Assembly (NCBI GenBank): GCA_937864115.1
Contig: CALMII010000014.1
Span: forward strand, 1-35,186
Reading direction: 5' to 3'
Origin: an uncultured Steroidobacter sp.
Lineage (GTDB): Bacteria; Pseudomonadota; Gammaproteobacteria; Steroidobacterales; Steroidobacteraceae
Length of the DNA: 35,186 nt
The notes below the pieces were generated by a model. That model worked only from the letters and a program-made list of their open reading frames with translations, did no database searches and was not told where the DNA came from. The position numbers and the translations under genes are program-made. Positions 25,518-34,212 of the stretch are shown here, piece by piece (position 1 is the first letter of the stretch; every line of letters starts with the position of its first letter).

Positions 25518-26150
25518 ATGAAACGTGCGCCGCTGACGGCCCGCATCCACTCCAGCCGGCGACTGTCGGATGGCTTCCTCAAGCTCGACCGGATCGAATT
25601 CGACACGGACATGCATGCGGGCGGCAAGCAGCTCGTGGTGCGCGAGATCGTGCATCGAGGTCATGCCGTCGGCGTGCTCGGCTACGATCCGGTGCGCGAT
25701 GAAGTCGTGCTCATCAACGAGTTCCGTCCGGGCTGCCTCGTCGCCGGCGATCCGCCGTTCACCGACAACGTCGTGGCCGGCGGCATGAGCGAGGACGAAT
25801 CGCCGCTCGATGCCGCCGTGCGCGAAATGCTGGAAGAGACCGGCCTCGAATTGCGCGACCCCGTGCTGGCTCATCCTGGCGCCTATGTCAGTTCCGGCGG
25901 TACGACGGAAAAGATCGCGCTGGTGGTGGGGTTCGTGGATACCAGTTGCGCCGGCGGCGTGCATGGCAATGCCGACGAATCCGAAGACATCCTGACCGTC
26001 GTGGTGCCGTGGCAGGAGTTCATCGAGCGCGTGCGCGGCGCGCAGATCACCGATTTCAAAACGCTGGTTGCCGGCTACTGGCTCGCAGAGCATCGCGAAC
26101 GGCTGCGCTCGTTCGTTCGTCATTCCCGCGAAGGCGGGGATCCTTCCTGA
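25518..26150 (+). CDS. Nudix hydrolase, ADP-ribose pyrophosphatase-like
   Basis: A 210-residue protein with a complete Nudix box, GGMSEDESPLDAAVREMLEE then TGL, matching Gx5Ex7REUxEExGU. The preceding GVLGYDPVRDEVVLINEFRPG and following AYVSSGGTTEKIALVVG match the NudF/TrgB branch that hydrolyses ADP-ribose to AMP and ribose 5-phosphate with Mg2+. Here GAYVSSGGTTE replaces the common SPGxxxE. ATG 25518 follows GAGAAGAGC. The final ten residues (RHSREGGDPS) come from a dispersed repeat (26118-26143) and do not belong to the family. The upstream gap holds TTGCGATCGCAA at 25413-25424, a perfect palindrome of unknown role. Confidence 0.92.
   Translation: MKRAPLTARIHSSRRLSDGFLKLDRIEFDTDMHAGGKQLVVREIVHRGHAVGVLGYDPVRDEVVLINEFRPGCLVAGDPPFTDNVVAGGMSEDESPLDAAVREMLEETGLELRDPVLAHPGAYVSSGGTTEKIALVVGFVDTSCAGGVHGNADESEDILTVVVPWQEFIERVRGAQITDFKTLVAGYWLAEHRERLRSFVRHSREGGDPS
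26118..26143. repeat. GTCATTCCCGCGAAGGCGGG-type dispersed repeat
   Basis: CGTCATTCCCGCGAAGGCGG followed by GGATCC forms a stem of ATTCCCGC with GCGGGGAT. This sequence class is scattered in many proteobacterial genomes. Here it lies inside the 3' end of the Nudix gene and supplies its last codons. Confidence 0.8.
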
Positions 26151-26181
26151 CAGAGTGAATCTTCCCGATTCCGGAGAAACC

Positions 26182-27633
26182 ATGTGTAGTAGCCATTCAC
26201 TTCCGCGGCGCCTGCTGCTGACGATGTCTGCAGTGATCAGCGTGGCGTGCGCGCTGCCGGCGCTCGGCGCCCCGAGTGCCGCAAAGAAGGCCGCCGTGCA
26301 ATCGGTCGACGCGCACTCTGCCGAACTAATCGGTCTGTCGGATCAGATCTGGGCGTTCGCCGAAACGGCGTTGCGCGAACATAAATCCGCTGCAGCGCTC
26401 GCCGACTACGCGGAGCAGCAGGGGTTCAAGGTGGAGCGCGGCGTGTCGCAGATGCCCACGGCCTTCATTGCTTCGTATGGATCAGGGCATCCGATCATCG
26501 GCGTGATGGGCGAATACGATGCGTTGCCGGGCATTTCGCAGCAGGCGGTAGCGGAGAAGACGCCGCTGCACGAAGGCGCAGCAGGTCACGGCTGTGGCCA
26601 CAACATGTTCGGGGCGGCAAGCCTCGGTGCGGCGCTGGCGATCAAGGAGCAGATCGCTGCCGGCAAGCTCAAGGGCACGATCCGTTTCTACGGCACGCCG
26701 GCAGAGGAAGCGATCGGCGGCAAGATCTACATGGCGCGTGACGGCGTGTTCAACGATGTCGATGTCATGCTCGCGTGGCATCCCGGCGATGAGACGCAGG
26801 CCGACACGACTTCCAGCCAGGCGATGGTCGATGTGATCGTCGAATTCCACGGCAAGGCCGCGCACGCCGCCGGCGATCCCTGGAACGGACGCAGCGCCGT
26901 CGACGGTCTCGAACTGTTCACTCACGGCGTCAACCTGATGCGCGAACACATCAAGCCCACTTCGCGCATGCACTACGCCATCGTCGCGGGCGGCGACGTA
27001 CCGAACGTCGTGCCCGAATATGCCAAGGTGTGGCTGTGGCTGCGCGACTGGAAACGTACCGAAGTCGAGGACCTGCTGGCGCGCGCCCGCAAACTCGCCG
27101 AAGGCGCGGCCATCATGACCGGGACGACATCGAAGCTGACGCTGCAGAACGGCAACTGGGAAATTCTCGTCAACATGACCGGCGCGAAACTCATCGACGA
27201 GAACCTGCGCTGGCTCGGCTCGCCGTCATACACGCCGGCAGAACAGGAATTCGCCCGCAAGATCCAGCGCGCGACCAATGTTCCCGACGTCGGCATGAAC
27301 ACGAAGATCCATTCGCTTGACGGCCAGAAGGAAGAGGGCGGCTCGACCGACGTGGGCGACGTGAGCTGGATCGTGCCGACGCTGCATTTCACCGTCGCCA
27401 CCGCGCCGGCGGATGCGCCGTGGCATGCGTGGCCGGTGGTTGCGACCGGCGGCATGTCGATCGGTCACAAGGGACTGGTGCTGGCGTCGAAGACGCTCGC
27501 GGCGACGATGGTGGATCTGTACGAAAAGCCCGCGAACGTCAAAGCGATCCGCGAGGAGTTCAAGGAAAAGAAGGGCGACGTGAAGTTCGAGGCGTATCTG
27601 ATGCCGGGACCGCCGCCGGTGCCAAATGATTGA
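26182..27633 (+). CDS. Exported M20-family amidohydrolase (AbgB-like)
   Basis: ATG 26182 has GGAG six bases upstream. The 483-residue product has a signal peptide (RRLLLTMSAVISVACALPALGA, cleavage near residue 30). The M20D-type catalytic features follow: VMGEYDALPG, GHGCGHNMFGA, TPAEEAIGGK with the Glu pair, AWHPGDET, and a dimerisation domain starting near VIVEFHGKAAHAAGDPWNGR. It most resembles p-aminobenzoyl-glutamate hydrolase subunit B and related aminoacylases, which remove acyl or aryl groups from amino acids using two metals. AbgB is cytoplasmic, so export is a difference shared with many Gram-negative paralogues. The stop codon lies inside a 54-base dispersed repeat. The gene starts 31 bases after the Nudix stop, in the same direction, so co-transcription is likely. 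Confidence 0.92.
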   Translation: MCSSHSLPRRLLLTMSAVISVACALPALGAPSAAKKAAVQSVDAHSAELIGLSDQIWAFAETALREHKSAAALADYAEQQGFKVERGVSQMPTAFIASYGSGHPIIGVMGEYDALPGISQQAVAEKTPLHEGAAGHGCGHNMFGAASLGAALAIKEQIAAGKLKGTIRFYGTPAEEAIGGKIYMARDGVFNDVDVMLAWHPGDETQADTTSSQAMVDVIVEFHGKAAHAAGDPWNGRSAVDGLELFTHGVNLMREHIKPTSRMHYAIVAGGDVPNVVPEYAKVWLWLRDWKRTEVEDLLARARKLAEGAAIMTGTTSKLTLQNGNWEILVNMTGAKLIDENLRWLGSPSYTPAEQEFARKIQRATNVPDVGMNTKIHSLDGQKEEGGSTDVGDVSWIVPTLHFTVATAPADAPWHAWPVVATGGMSIGHKGLVLASKTLAATMVDLYEKPANVKAIREEFKEKKGDVKFEAYLMPGPPPVPND

Positions 27634-27674
27634 GATGAGGTCGAATCGAGCGTCCCTTCCTCCGCGCAGCGGGG
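27621..27674. repeat. 54-base direct repeat, copy 1
   Basis: Starting GCCAAATGATTGAGATGAGG, this stretch matches 35090-35143 at all but two positions. It begins inside the M20 gene, including its stop codon, and runs into a GC-rich palindrome. Confidence 0.9.
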
Positions 27675-27761
27675 GAAGGACAGGATGGGGGTGTCAAACC
27701 AGGCGGCGCAGTTTGCGTCGATGCCCCCACCCTAACCCTCCCCCGCTACGCGGAGGAGGGG
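27654..27761. repeat. GC-rich dispersed palindrome (CCTCCGCG/CGCGGAGG type)
   Basis: The left arm 27654-27695 and right arm 27720-27761 are complementary over about 42 bases with a few mismatches, around a 24-base loop. Core: CCTCCGCGCAGCGGGGGA on the left. Related half-copies occur at 29552-29578 and 35120-35186. It fills the gap between the M20 gene and the convergent coiled-coil gene, so it could double as a terminator. Confidence 0.8.
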
Positions 27762-27783
27762 ATCAGACGAGAGGCGCTGCCCC

Positions 27784-28533
27784 TCACTTCTTGTCCTTCT
27801 TGCTGTCCGGCTTCGCATCCGGATTCGCGATCTCTTCCAGCAGCTTCTCGTGCAGGTCCGGCAGCACCGGCAGATCCTTGACGTCGGCAGCCTTGGCCAG
27901 TTCGTTGATCTTCGCGGCGGACTCGTGCAGTTCCTTGTACGTCGTGACGAGACGGCCGGTGCTGTCCGTCATCTTCGTCAGCTTGGCATCCTGCTCGGTC
28001 TTTTCCTTGCGCAGCGAGGTGAAGCTGGTTTCGATGTCGCGACGCGCATCGGCTTCTTCCTGGCGCTGCTTCTTGAGCTGGTTCATCTTCTTCAGGACGT
28101 TTTCCGGCGTGTCGGCCAGCGCAGTGTTGATGGCCTTCAGCTGCTTGTCCTTCTCGACGACGCGATCCTTGAGCGTCTGGATTTCCTTCGCCGACGACGT
28201 ACGCGCGGCAGCGGCCTGCTGCGTGGCGTTCTCGAGCCTGGTGGTCAGATCGGTGACCGTGGTTTCGGCGGTGGTCTGCGCCTTCTGGGCGGCGGCGAGT
28301 TTCTGTTCCATCGCGAGGATGGAGGACTTCGCCTGTTCGCGTGCCGTGACGACGCTGGCGTCGGCTTCGGCGACCTTCTTCAGAGCGGCATCAAGCGCGG
28401 TCTTCAGCTCTTCCTGACTGCAATTCGGGTCGAGTTTCAAAGCCTCTGCGGCGGTCCGCATCAACATCTGCTTGCTGATCGCAAGTTCTTTCCACACTTT
28501 GAGCTGAAGTTCCAATTGCGCTTGTTCCACCAT
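27784..28533 (-). CDS. Coiled-coil protein of unknown function
   Basis: The 249-residue product from ATG 28533 (AGGA just upstream) is almost entirely alpha-helical and charged. Long heptad-like stretches run from about residue 40 to 215, for example LDAALKKVAEADASVVTARE and LKKQRQEEADARRDIETSF. The tail PDAKPDSKKDKK is highly basic and polar. There is no signal peptide or membrane segment. The start VEQAQLELQLKVWKELAISKQ is a conserved-looking amphipathic helix. Myosin-tail or SMC-like hits would be expected from composition alone, so no function should be inferred from them. It stands alone, and its convergent neighbour is the M20 gene. Confidence 0.75.
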   Translation of the reverse strand: MVEQAQLELQLKVWKELAISKQMLMRTAAEALKLDPNCSQEELKTALDAALKKVAEADASVVTAREQAKSSILAMEQKLAAAQKAQTTAETTVTDLTTRLENATQQAAAARTSSAKEIQTLKDRVVEKDKQLKAINTALADTPENVLKKMNQLKKQRQEEADARRDIETSFTSLRKEKTEQDAKLTKMTDSTGRLVTTYKELHESAAKINELAKAADVKDLPVLPDLHEKLLEEIANPDAKPDSKKDKK

Positions 28534-28810
28534 GTGTCCTGCTGTTACGAAGGGAAGGAAAATTCGGGGCGCGAATTGTAGTCCAGAACCGGCCGTTTCG
28601 CGGCAGCGAGTGCGAAAAATCCGCGATCCCGTCCAATGCCCGCTGCGGATCCGGCCGTCATGTTTCAGCGGCAGACGCGGGCGCAACTACTTGTTCCAGC
28701 TGGCTTTCGTCACCCTGATTGTGGCTTGGGCATGTTGGCCCCACCGTCCCGCAGGCATTCCCCGTATTCGGGCTCAGATCGATACCGACCGGGCGCGAGG
28801 CGCGGATCTC

Positions 28811-28906
28811 TCTTCCTGTGGGGCCGGCTTCAGCCGGCTCTTCCTGTAGGTCAGGCTTTAGCCTGACTCCTCAAGAAGGCCGGCTGAAGCCGGCCCCACA
28901 GGAAGA
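28811..28906. repeat. BIME-like element with 27-base perfect inverted ends
   Basis: Positions 28811-28837 are the exact reverse complement of 28880-28906, with core GGGGCCGGCTTCAGCCGG. Between them lies the hairpin TCAGGCTTTAGCCTGA (28851-28866). Each end also contains its own small hairpin. The modules are the same as at 23303-23384. The rest of 28534-28932 holds no gene I can support. Confidence 0.9.
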
Positions 28907-28932
28907 ATCAGGCCGAAGCCGGTACACGCAAA

Positions 28933-29532
28933 TCAGTCCGCGATTCGTGTCGACACGCGCTCGCCTTCGCGCGGCTGCGGATCCGCGACGAACCCGAGTG
29001 CGGACGGCAGGTGCGACCGGTCCAGTCGCGTGAGCGCGAGCAGCGTGCCGCCGAGCGCGAGCTGCAATGACGTTTCCTGGCCCGATGGCAGCGCCAAGGC
29101 AGTCGTCAGCGAATCCTCGTCCACCGGCTGGCCGGCGGCGCTGATTTCGTTCAAGGCCCAGTCGAGGTCGGTGTCGATCAGCAGTCCCGGACCGTGTTCG
29201 GTCTGGAACACCAGCGAGCCTTCTTCGTCCAGGTAGGCGCGGGATGGATGTTCCACCGTGAGCCCGGTGTGCGTGAGCAGCCGGTCGCCATCGACGTGCA
29301 GCACGAACGGCGCGTATTCCAGCGTCAGGTAGCCGCGCTGCGGTCCGTTCTGGAAAAACCAGCGACCATGCTCGTCGGCTGCGTAGTTGCGGTTGATGGT
29401 CTCGATGATCTGCGGCCGGCTGATGATCTCGCCGCGGATCAGCCAGTGACCGCGCCGGTCGAGACTCAGCCAGCCGAACAGCGCCGGCACGTTCGGCCAG
29501 CGTTGCATCGCCCGCAGTGCCCAGTCTTCCAA
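28933..29532 (-). CDS. Conserved hypothetical protein with FFQNGPQR motif
   Basis: A 199-residue soluble protein from a TTG at 29532 with GAGGA about eight bases upstream. An in-frame ATG at residue 9 is the alternative start. Residues about 12-70 read WPNVPALFGWLSLDRRGHWL, then INRNYAADEHGRWFFQNGPQ. This is a block I recognise as conserved in a family of uncharacterised proteobacterial proteins, though I cannot assign its family number with certainty. There are no membrane spans or signal. It lies just downstream of the DUF3565 gene on the same strand, separated by 49 bases that hold a repeat fragment. Confidence 0.75.
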   Translation of the reverse strand: MEDWALRAMQRWPNVPALFGWLSLDRRGHWLIRGEIISRPQIIETINRNYAADEHGRWFFQNGPQRGYLTLEYAPFVLHVDGDRLLTHTGLTVEHPSRAYLDEEGSLVFQTEHGPGLLIDTDLDWALNEISAAGQPVDEDSLTTALALPSGQETSLQLALGGTLLALTRLDRSHLPSALGFVADPQPREGERVSTRIAD

Positions 29533-29551
29533 GTCAGGTCCTCATCGTCTG

Positions 29552-29578
29552 CTCCCTCCGCCGCGAAGCGGGGAGGGG
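29552..29578. repeat. GC-rich dispersed repeat, half copy
   Basis: CTCCCTCCGCCGCGAAGCGG followed by GGAGGGG resembles one arm of the palindrome at 27654-27761. It occupies the short gap between two same-strand genes. Confidence 0.6.
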
Positions 29579-29581
29579 CGA

Positions 29582-29785
29582 TCAGCGCGTTGCCGCAGTG
29601 TCATCGCACAGCCGGCATTCGAGCCGCATCGACGCCAGCGCCTCGCACCGCCCCTGTTCGGTCGTCACCCAGGCGCGCACGAACCAGGGCGGATTGTGCC
29701 TGACATGCTGGCTGTGGCCGCATTCGAGGTCGGCGATCCAGTGGCCCTCTTCGTCCTGGCGGAAGCCGGTGATGCAACGCTGCAT
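29582..29785 (-). CDS. DUF3565 small protein with Cys/His cluster
   Basis: The 67-residue protein reads MQRCITGFRQDEEGHWIADL, then ECGHSQHVRHNPPWFVRAWV and ends with ECRLCDD. The CGHxQHVRHNPPW core and the closing CxxC are diagnostic of DUF3565, a small family of unknown function whose cysteines and histidines suggest a zinc site. It starts 38 bases after the methyltransferase stop on the same strand. It is not a usual component of restriction-modification loci, so it is more likely part of the chromosomal background into which that locus was inserted. Confidence 0.85.
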   Translation of the reverse strand: MQRCITGFRQDEEGHWIADLECGHSQHVRHNPPWFVRAWVTTEQGRCEALASMRLECRLCDDTAATR

Positions 29786-29823
29786 GCGCGGCTGTTATCG
29801 CAGTATCGGTGCCGGCATGGGAC

Positions 29824-31515
29824 TCATCTGCGAGTGTCCGTGAACGGGAACTCCGGCAGAGGATCGATTCGATAGGCCGCGAGTGCCAGCGTGTCGAGTT
29901 GCTGGAAGTCGCGCTCGCGGAACGCGCCGCGAATCGAGTCCGACAATTCCCGGGACAGGCTCTCAGGCGCCGGAATCCGGATGCGCCGCAGGTACTGCGC
30001 CTGGAATCGCAGGTATCCGCCACGCATCTTGACCGCGTAGCACCAGACGAAGAAAAGGGCGACACGTGAGCTGAGAAGCCCGCCGAGGATTTCCAGATCC
30101 CAGCGCTGCGATGTCACGAAATAGAGATTGTGATGAGGGTAGAACCGACCGCTGTCGAAGGTGACCTGGTTGGATCCCGCGATGTCCGGAATCAGCAGCT
30201 TCGGCTGGGCAACCAGCTCCGGATAAACACGATCGATGGTCCTGAACCAGTTGCCGGGATTCTTGCGCGCAACGTGACGTCGCCGGATGGCATCGCCATG
30301 GATGCCCAGGTAGGTCGAGAGCCGTGGGTACGCATTCAGGTCAACGGTCTGTCCGGTTGCGGAGAAGCAGTTGATCACGCAGCGGCCGGCGTCACGGATC
30401 TGGCCGCCCGCGATATCTTCACGTCTGACCAGGGGAACGAGACGGTCCGCTTCGATATCCGCATCACGGTCGACGATGAATATGCTGTCGTTGCCGGTGG
30501 CGACGCCGATGCCGATTCTCGTGCCGTGGCTTTCCAGTGGTTCGAATCTGCTTTCCAGTTCCCGCAGCGCCCGCAGGTGCTCGGGCGTACTGATGATCCA
30601 GGGTTCATCGCCTTCGAACCAGGAATCGTACGTCGACACGGAAACTGTCGATTTCTCGTCGCTGCCGCGCAGCGTGGCCAGCAACTGTCGACATTCCTCG
30701 GGATTTGCGGTCTGCATCGATGCGACGCGGACTCGATCAGTCGTGCCCGGACGCAACACGAAAATGGAAGGGTATGCGATGACTTCGGACTCGAAAGGAG
30801 AGGATCGGTGGAGGTCGATGTAGTACTGGAGCCGGAATTCCCGGGTCAGCAGGCGCCGCAATGCAGATCCGTACTTGTTGAGAATCCAGCGGTCGGCACA
30901 GATGAGTGCGAGCACCCCCTCAGGATGCAGCAGGCGCAGGCTCTTCTCGATGAAGGCGACGTATAGATCCGCGCGATCGTAGAGAGTCGAGAACCGCTGC
31001 CGGTACTCGGCCTGCAGTTCGGGTGAAATCTGCTCGATCCGGACGTAGGGCGGGTTGCCGACCACGAAGTCGAAAGGCTCTGCGGGTGCAAGCAGGAAGT
31101 CGCCTGCGACAAACCACTGATCCGCCAGCGCAGTGGCCTCCCACTCATCGACATCGTTCTGGCAGAGCAGGTCGATGGCTGCCTGCCGTGCCGTTGCCAG
31201 GTGATCCTGATCGATGTCGAGAGCGCGGATGCAGCGTCCGAGAGCCGAGGGATCGCGGGAGAACTTGCGCGCCGATCTGAGCAGACGCGCGATGGCCTCG
31301 ATGACGAAGGCGCCGTGACCGCAGGAAGGATCCAGCAAGCGCTTTTCGCCGAGATCGCAATCGTCTGTGTACCCGGCGAGGTCCAGAATCAATTCGACGA
31401 TGTGTGGCCTGGTCAGCACCACTCCATGCGTTTCTCCCGACGTCCGCTGACCGTAGGCATAGATGTCCTGACGGAAGACCGTCGGAATTTCGAGACTGAG
31501 CTGCGAGGTACTCAT
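29824..31515 (-). CDS. Type II DNA N6-adenine methyltransferase (XhoI/PaeR7I-like M subunit)
   Basis: A 563-residue methyltransferase. The SAM-binding motif is at 62-70 (DPSCGHGAF) and the catalytic NPPY at 154-157 (VVGNPPYVRIEQ), giving the gamma-type order of N6-adenine enzymes. The C-terminal half is the target-recognition region. NPPYVRIEQI and the overall length are as in M.PaeR7I and M.XhoI, which methylate adenine in CTCGAG. The ATG at 31515 overlaps the endonuclease stop by one base (TGATG), so the two are coupled, with the nuclease first. Codon use and base composition look somewhat less GC-biased than in the neighbours, consistent with acquisition by transfer. No control protein or Vsr gene is present. 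Confidence 0.92.
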   Translation of the reverse strand: MSTSQLSLEIPTVFRQDIYAYGQRTSGETHGVVLTRPHIVELILDLAGYTDDCDLGEKRLLDPSCGHGAFVIEAIARLLRSARKFSRDPSALGRCIRALDIDQDHLATARQAAIDLLCQNDVDEWEATALADQWFVAGDFLLAPAEPFDFVVGNPPYVRIEQISPELQAEYRQRFSTLYDRADLYVAFIEKSLRLLHPEGVLALICADRWILNKYGSALRRLLTREFRLQYYIDLHRSSPFESEVIAYPSIFVLRPGTTDRVRVASMQTANPEECRQLLATLRGSDEKSTVSVSTYDSWFEGDEPWIISTPEHLRALRELESRFEPLESHGTRIGIGVATGNDSIFIVDRDADIEADRLVPLVRREDIAGGQIRDAGRCVINCFSATGQTVDLNAYPRLSTYLGIHGDAIRRRHVARKNPGNWFRTIDRVYPELVAQPKLLIPDIAGSNQVTFDSGRFYPHHNLYFVTSQRWDLEILGGLLSSRVALFFVWCYAVKMRGGYLRFQAQYLRRIRIPAPESLSRELSDSIRGAFRERDFQQLDTLALAAYRIDPLPEFPFTDTRR

Positions 31516-32258
31516 CAGGTGCTCTCCAGATATGCCCTGGCATGTCCGGCGAGTCCGGCGAGAAATTTCTTCATGGTCAGATCGGCCGCCGGTTCCTGAT
31601 AGGTTCCCCGCTTGCCCTGCTTCTCTGACGACATGAGGAACGCAGTGCCGTCGTAGAGTTTTTCCAGCATCAGCTTGCGCAACAGCAGTTCGTATCTTCG
31701 GCAATAGGACGAATTCCTGAACTCCGGGAAGACAGGAAAATGAGGTTCGGCGACGGCGACGGGTTGCGTCGAGCCGTCGCAATCTTCGAGCAGCATCACC
31801 CATCCAAGCCACGGACGGGGTCGATCGGTGCCGAAAGCGCCTTCGCGATACGCAGTCCAGATGTCGGTTGCGTTGCCCAGCGCTTCTTCGGTCCTGTTGT
31901 TGAAGTTGTTGCCGAAAGACGGGCCGCGCTGGGACTTGAACTCGATCGCGGCGACGAGATGCCCATCGTTCACGACGAGCATGTCCCAGCGTTTGGTGGG
32001 TCGGAAGTAGCCGGGAAGCTCAAGACTCGCCTGCACGTGGATGTGGGCTTCGGGCATGCCGTTCGTGGTCAGAAGCCAGTTCACCAGTTCGCAGAAGCCA
32101 TTCATCTGACGTCCGCCGGTTACGGCAGAGCGGCGGCCCGTGTCGGCTCTGCCGGCGCGCTGTTTTCTTGACTGGGCGTCCAGGGATTTCCAGTAATGCG
32201 CAACCGCGGCCTGCACGTGTGCTGAGTAGTCGTTTGGAACGAGGGCAGGCGGGGGCAT
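31515..32258 (-). CDS. Type II restriction endonuclease, XhoI/PaeR7I family
   Basis: The 247-residue protein matches the XhoI/PaeR7I restriction enzymes in length and in successive blocks as I recall them: [67 protein letters not shown] and [16 protein letters not shown]. The nuclease site is D92, E106 and K108 in RWD...EFK, the PD-(D/E)xK pattern. These enzymes cut CTCGAG. The gene starts at ATG 32258 and is followed without gap by its methyltransferase. Nuclease first, methylase second is a risky order for establishment in a new host unless expression is controlled, and no control gene is seen. Specificity is inferred from family membership, not proven. Confidence 0.92.
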   Translation of the reverse strand: MPPPALVPNDYSAHVQAAVAHYWKSLDAQSRKQRAGRADTGRRSAVTGGRQMNGFCELVNWLLTTNGMPEAHIHVQASLELPGYFRPTKRWDMLVVNDGHLVAAIEFKSQRGPSFGNNFNNRTEEALGNATDIWTAYREGAFGTDRPRPWLGWVMLLEDCDGSTQPVAVAEPHFPVFPEFRNSSYCRRYELLLRKLMLEKLYDGTAFLMSSEKQGKRGTYQEPAADLTMKKFLAGLAGHARAYLEST

Positions 32259-32431
32259 TGGTCCGATCCAAGGATGAACGGCACGATCACGCGGTTGCTT
32301 TGCAGATTAGCAGACCGGGCGGACTCATCGAACCCCGCCGCCTGTCGTTCCAGCCACTGCATCCGATTCACTACAATGCAGTCCGTTCGAATGCCGACGT
32401 CGTCGGCAAGGCTTGCAACCGAGGATCTGAC

Positions 32432-33373
32432 GTGCTCACGCCGGAAACACAGTCGATCATTTCCATCAGCAACCTGGTGAAAACCTACGCGTCGGGCTTC
32501 CAGGCGCTCAAGGGTGTCGATCTCGACATCCGCCGCGGCGAAATTTTCGCGCTGCTCGGGCCGAACGGCGCAGGCAAGTCGACGCTCATCAACATCGTCT
32601 GCGGCATCGTCAATCCCACTTCGGGCACGGTGCGGGCCGACGGTCATGACGTGATTCGCGATTACCGCGCGGCGCGCGCGAAGATCGGGCTCGTGCCGCA
32701 GGAGCTGTCGACCGATTCGTTCGAGAGCGTCTGGGCGACGATGCGCTTCAGCCGCGGCCTGTTCGGCAAGGCGCCGAACGATGCGCACCTGGAGAAAGTC
32801 CTGCGCGATCTGTCGCTGTGGAGCAGGAAGGACGAAAAGATCATGGCGCTGTCGGGCGGCATGAAGCGACGCGTGATGATCGCGAAAGCGCTGTCGCACG
32901 AACCGCAGATCCTGTTCCTCGACGAGCCCACGGCCGGTGTCGACGTCGAACTGCGTCGCGACATGTGGGAGATGGTGCGCTCGCTGCGCGCCAGCGGCGT
33001 CACCATCATCCTCACGACGCACTACATCGAAGAAGCCGAGGAGATGGCCGACCGCATCGGGGTCATCAACAAGGGCGACATCGTGCTGGTCGAGGACAAG
33101 CACGTGCTGATGCGCAAGCTGGGACGCAGGCAGCTCACGCTGCATCTGCAGGCGCCGCTGAAGGAAATTCCCGCGCAGCTCGCCAGGCGGCAGCTCGAGC
33201 TGTCGGCCGACGGCAACGACCTGGTCTACACGTTCGACACGCAGTCCGATTCGACCGGCATCGCCAGCCTGCTGCGCCAACTCAACGAACTCGGCATCGA
33301 TTTCAAGGATCTGCGTACCGAGGAAAGTTCGCTGGAGGAGATTTTCGTGAGCCTGGTGAGGTCGTCGAAATGA
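32432..33373 (+). CDS. yadG: ABC-2 exporter ATP-binding protein, YadG-like
   Basis: A 313-residue ATPase from a GTG at 32432, with GAGG about seven bases upstream. Walker A is at 43-51 (GPNGAGKST), the Q-loop at Q90, the signature LSGGM at 140-144, Walker B at 160-166 (ILFLDEP) and the H-loop in TTHYIEEAE. The blocks [34 protein letters not shown] and the closing LEEIFVSLV match YadG of E. coli closely. Its role is to power export through the permease encoded by the next gene, with which it overlaps by four bases (ATGA). The substrate of YadGH-type systems is not settled. Confidence 0.93.
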   Translation: MLTPETQSIISISNLVKTYASGFQALKGVDLDIRRGEIFALLGPNGAGKSTLINIVCGIVNPTSGTVRADGHDVIRDYRAARAKIGLVPQELSTDSFESVWATMRFSRGLFGKAPNDAHLEKVLRDLSLWSRKDEKIMALSGGMKRRVMIAKALSHEPQILFLDEPTAGVDVELRRDMWEMVRSLRASGVTIILTTHYIEEAEEMADRIGVINKGDIVLVEDKHVLMRKLGRRQLTLHLQAPLKEIPAQLARRQLELSADGNDLVYTFDTQSDSTGIASLLRQLNELGIDFKDLRTEESSLEEIFVSLVRSSK

Positions 33374-34131
33374 ACACGTACGCCATCCGCGCGATCTACT
33401 ACTTCGAACTGTCGCGCTGGTTCCGCACGCTGGTACAGAGCATTGCCTCGCCGGTGATTTCCACGTCGCTCTACTTCGTGGTGTTCGGTGCGGCCATCGG
33501 CTCGCGCATCGCCACCGTGGATGGCGTGAGCTACGGCGCCTTCATCGTGCCGGGTCTCATCATGCTGTCGATCCTGACCGAGAGCATTTCCAATGCATCG
33601 TTCGGGATCTACATGCCGCGCTATGCCGGCACGATCTACGAAGTGCTGTCGGCGCCTGTCTCGTTCGTCGAGGTCGTGACGGGCTATGTCGGCGCCGCGG
33701 CAACCAAGTCGATGCTGCTGGGCCTGATCATTCTTGCGACGGCGCGCCTGTTCGTGCCGTTCCACATCGAGCATCCGCTGTGGATGGTTGCGTTCCTGAT
33801 ACTCACCTCGGTCACGTTCAGCCTGTTCGGCTTCATCATCGGCATCTGGGCCAGCGGCTGGGAGAAGCTGCAGGTCGTGCCGATCCTGGTGATCACGCCG
33901 CTGGCGTTCCTGGGCGGCAGCTTCTATTCGATCAGCATGCTGCCGCCGCTGTGGCAGAAGATCACGCTGTTCAATCCGGTCGTCTATCTCATCAGCGGCT
34001 TCCGCTGGAGTTTCTACGGCATCTCCGACGTCGGCGTCGGCATCAGTCTGGCGGCCACGCTCGGGTTCATGGTGCTGTGTCTCGTGATCATCGCGTGGAT
34101 TTTCAAGACCGGATACCGACTCAAGAACTAG
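33370..34131 (+). CDS. yadH: ABC-2 exporter permease, YadH-like
   Basis: A 253-residue inner-membrane protein with six spans. The blocks [51 protein letters not shown] and [13 protein letters not shown] align with E. coli YadH in order and spacing. It forms the membrane channel of an exporter with the ATPase encoded immediately upstream, and the ATGA overlap indicates a two-gene operon. A PAP2 phosphatase lipoprotein follows 81 bases later on the same strand and might be co-transcribed. Confidence 0.93.
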   Translation: MNTYAIRAIYYFELSRWFRTLVQSIASPVISTSLYFVVFGAAIGSRIATVDGVSYGAFIVPGLIMLSILTESISNASFGIYMPRYAGTIYEVLSAPVSFVEVVTGYVGAAATKSMLLGLIILATARLFVPFHIEHPLWMVAFLILTSVTFSLFGFIIGIWASGWEKLQVVPILVITPLAFLGGSFYSISMLPPLWQKITLFNPVVYLISGFRWSFYGISDVGVGISLAATLGFMVLCLVIIAWIFKTGYRLKN

Positions 34132-34212
34132 ACGGATTCCGGAAATGTCATGGCGTGCCGCGCGCTGCGCGGTTATCGTCGCGACCGGCAAAAACATTCC
34201 TGGGAATTTCCG

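Noticed and set aside
32168..32431. 88-residue N-terminal extension of the YadG-like ATPase
   Set aside because: It overlaps the divergent endonuclease start and has no similarity to the family; GTG 32432 has a ribosome site and gives the normal length.
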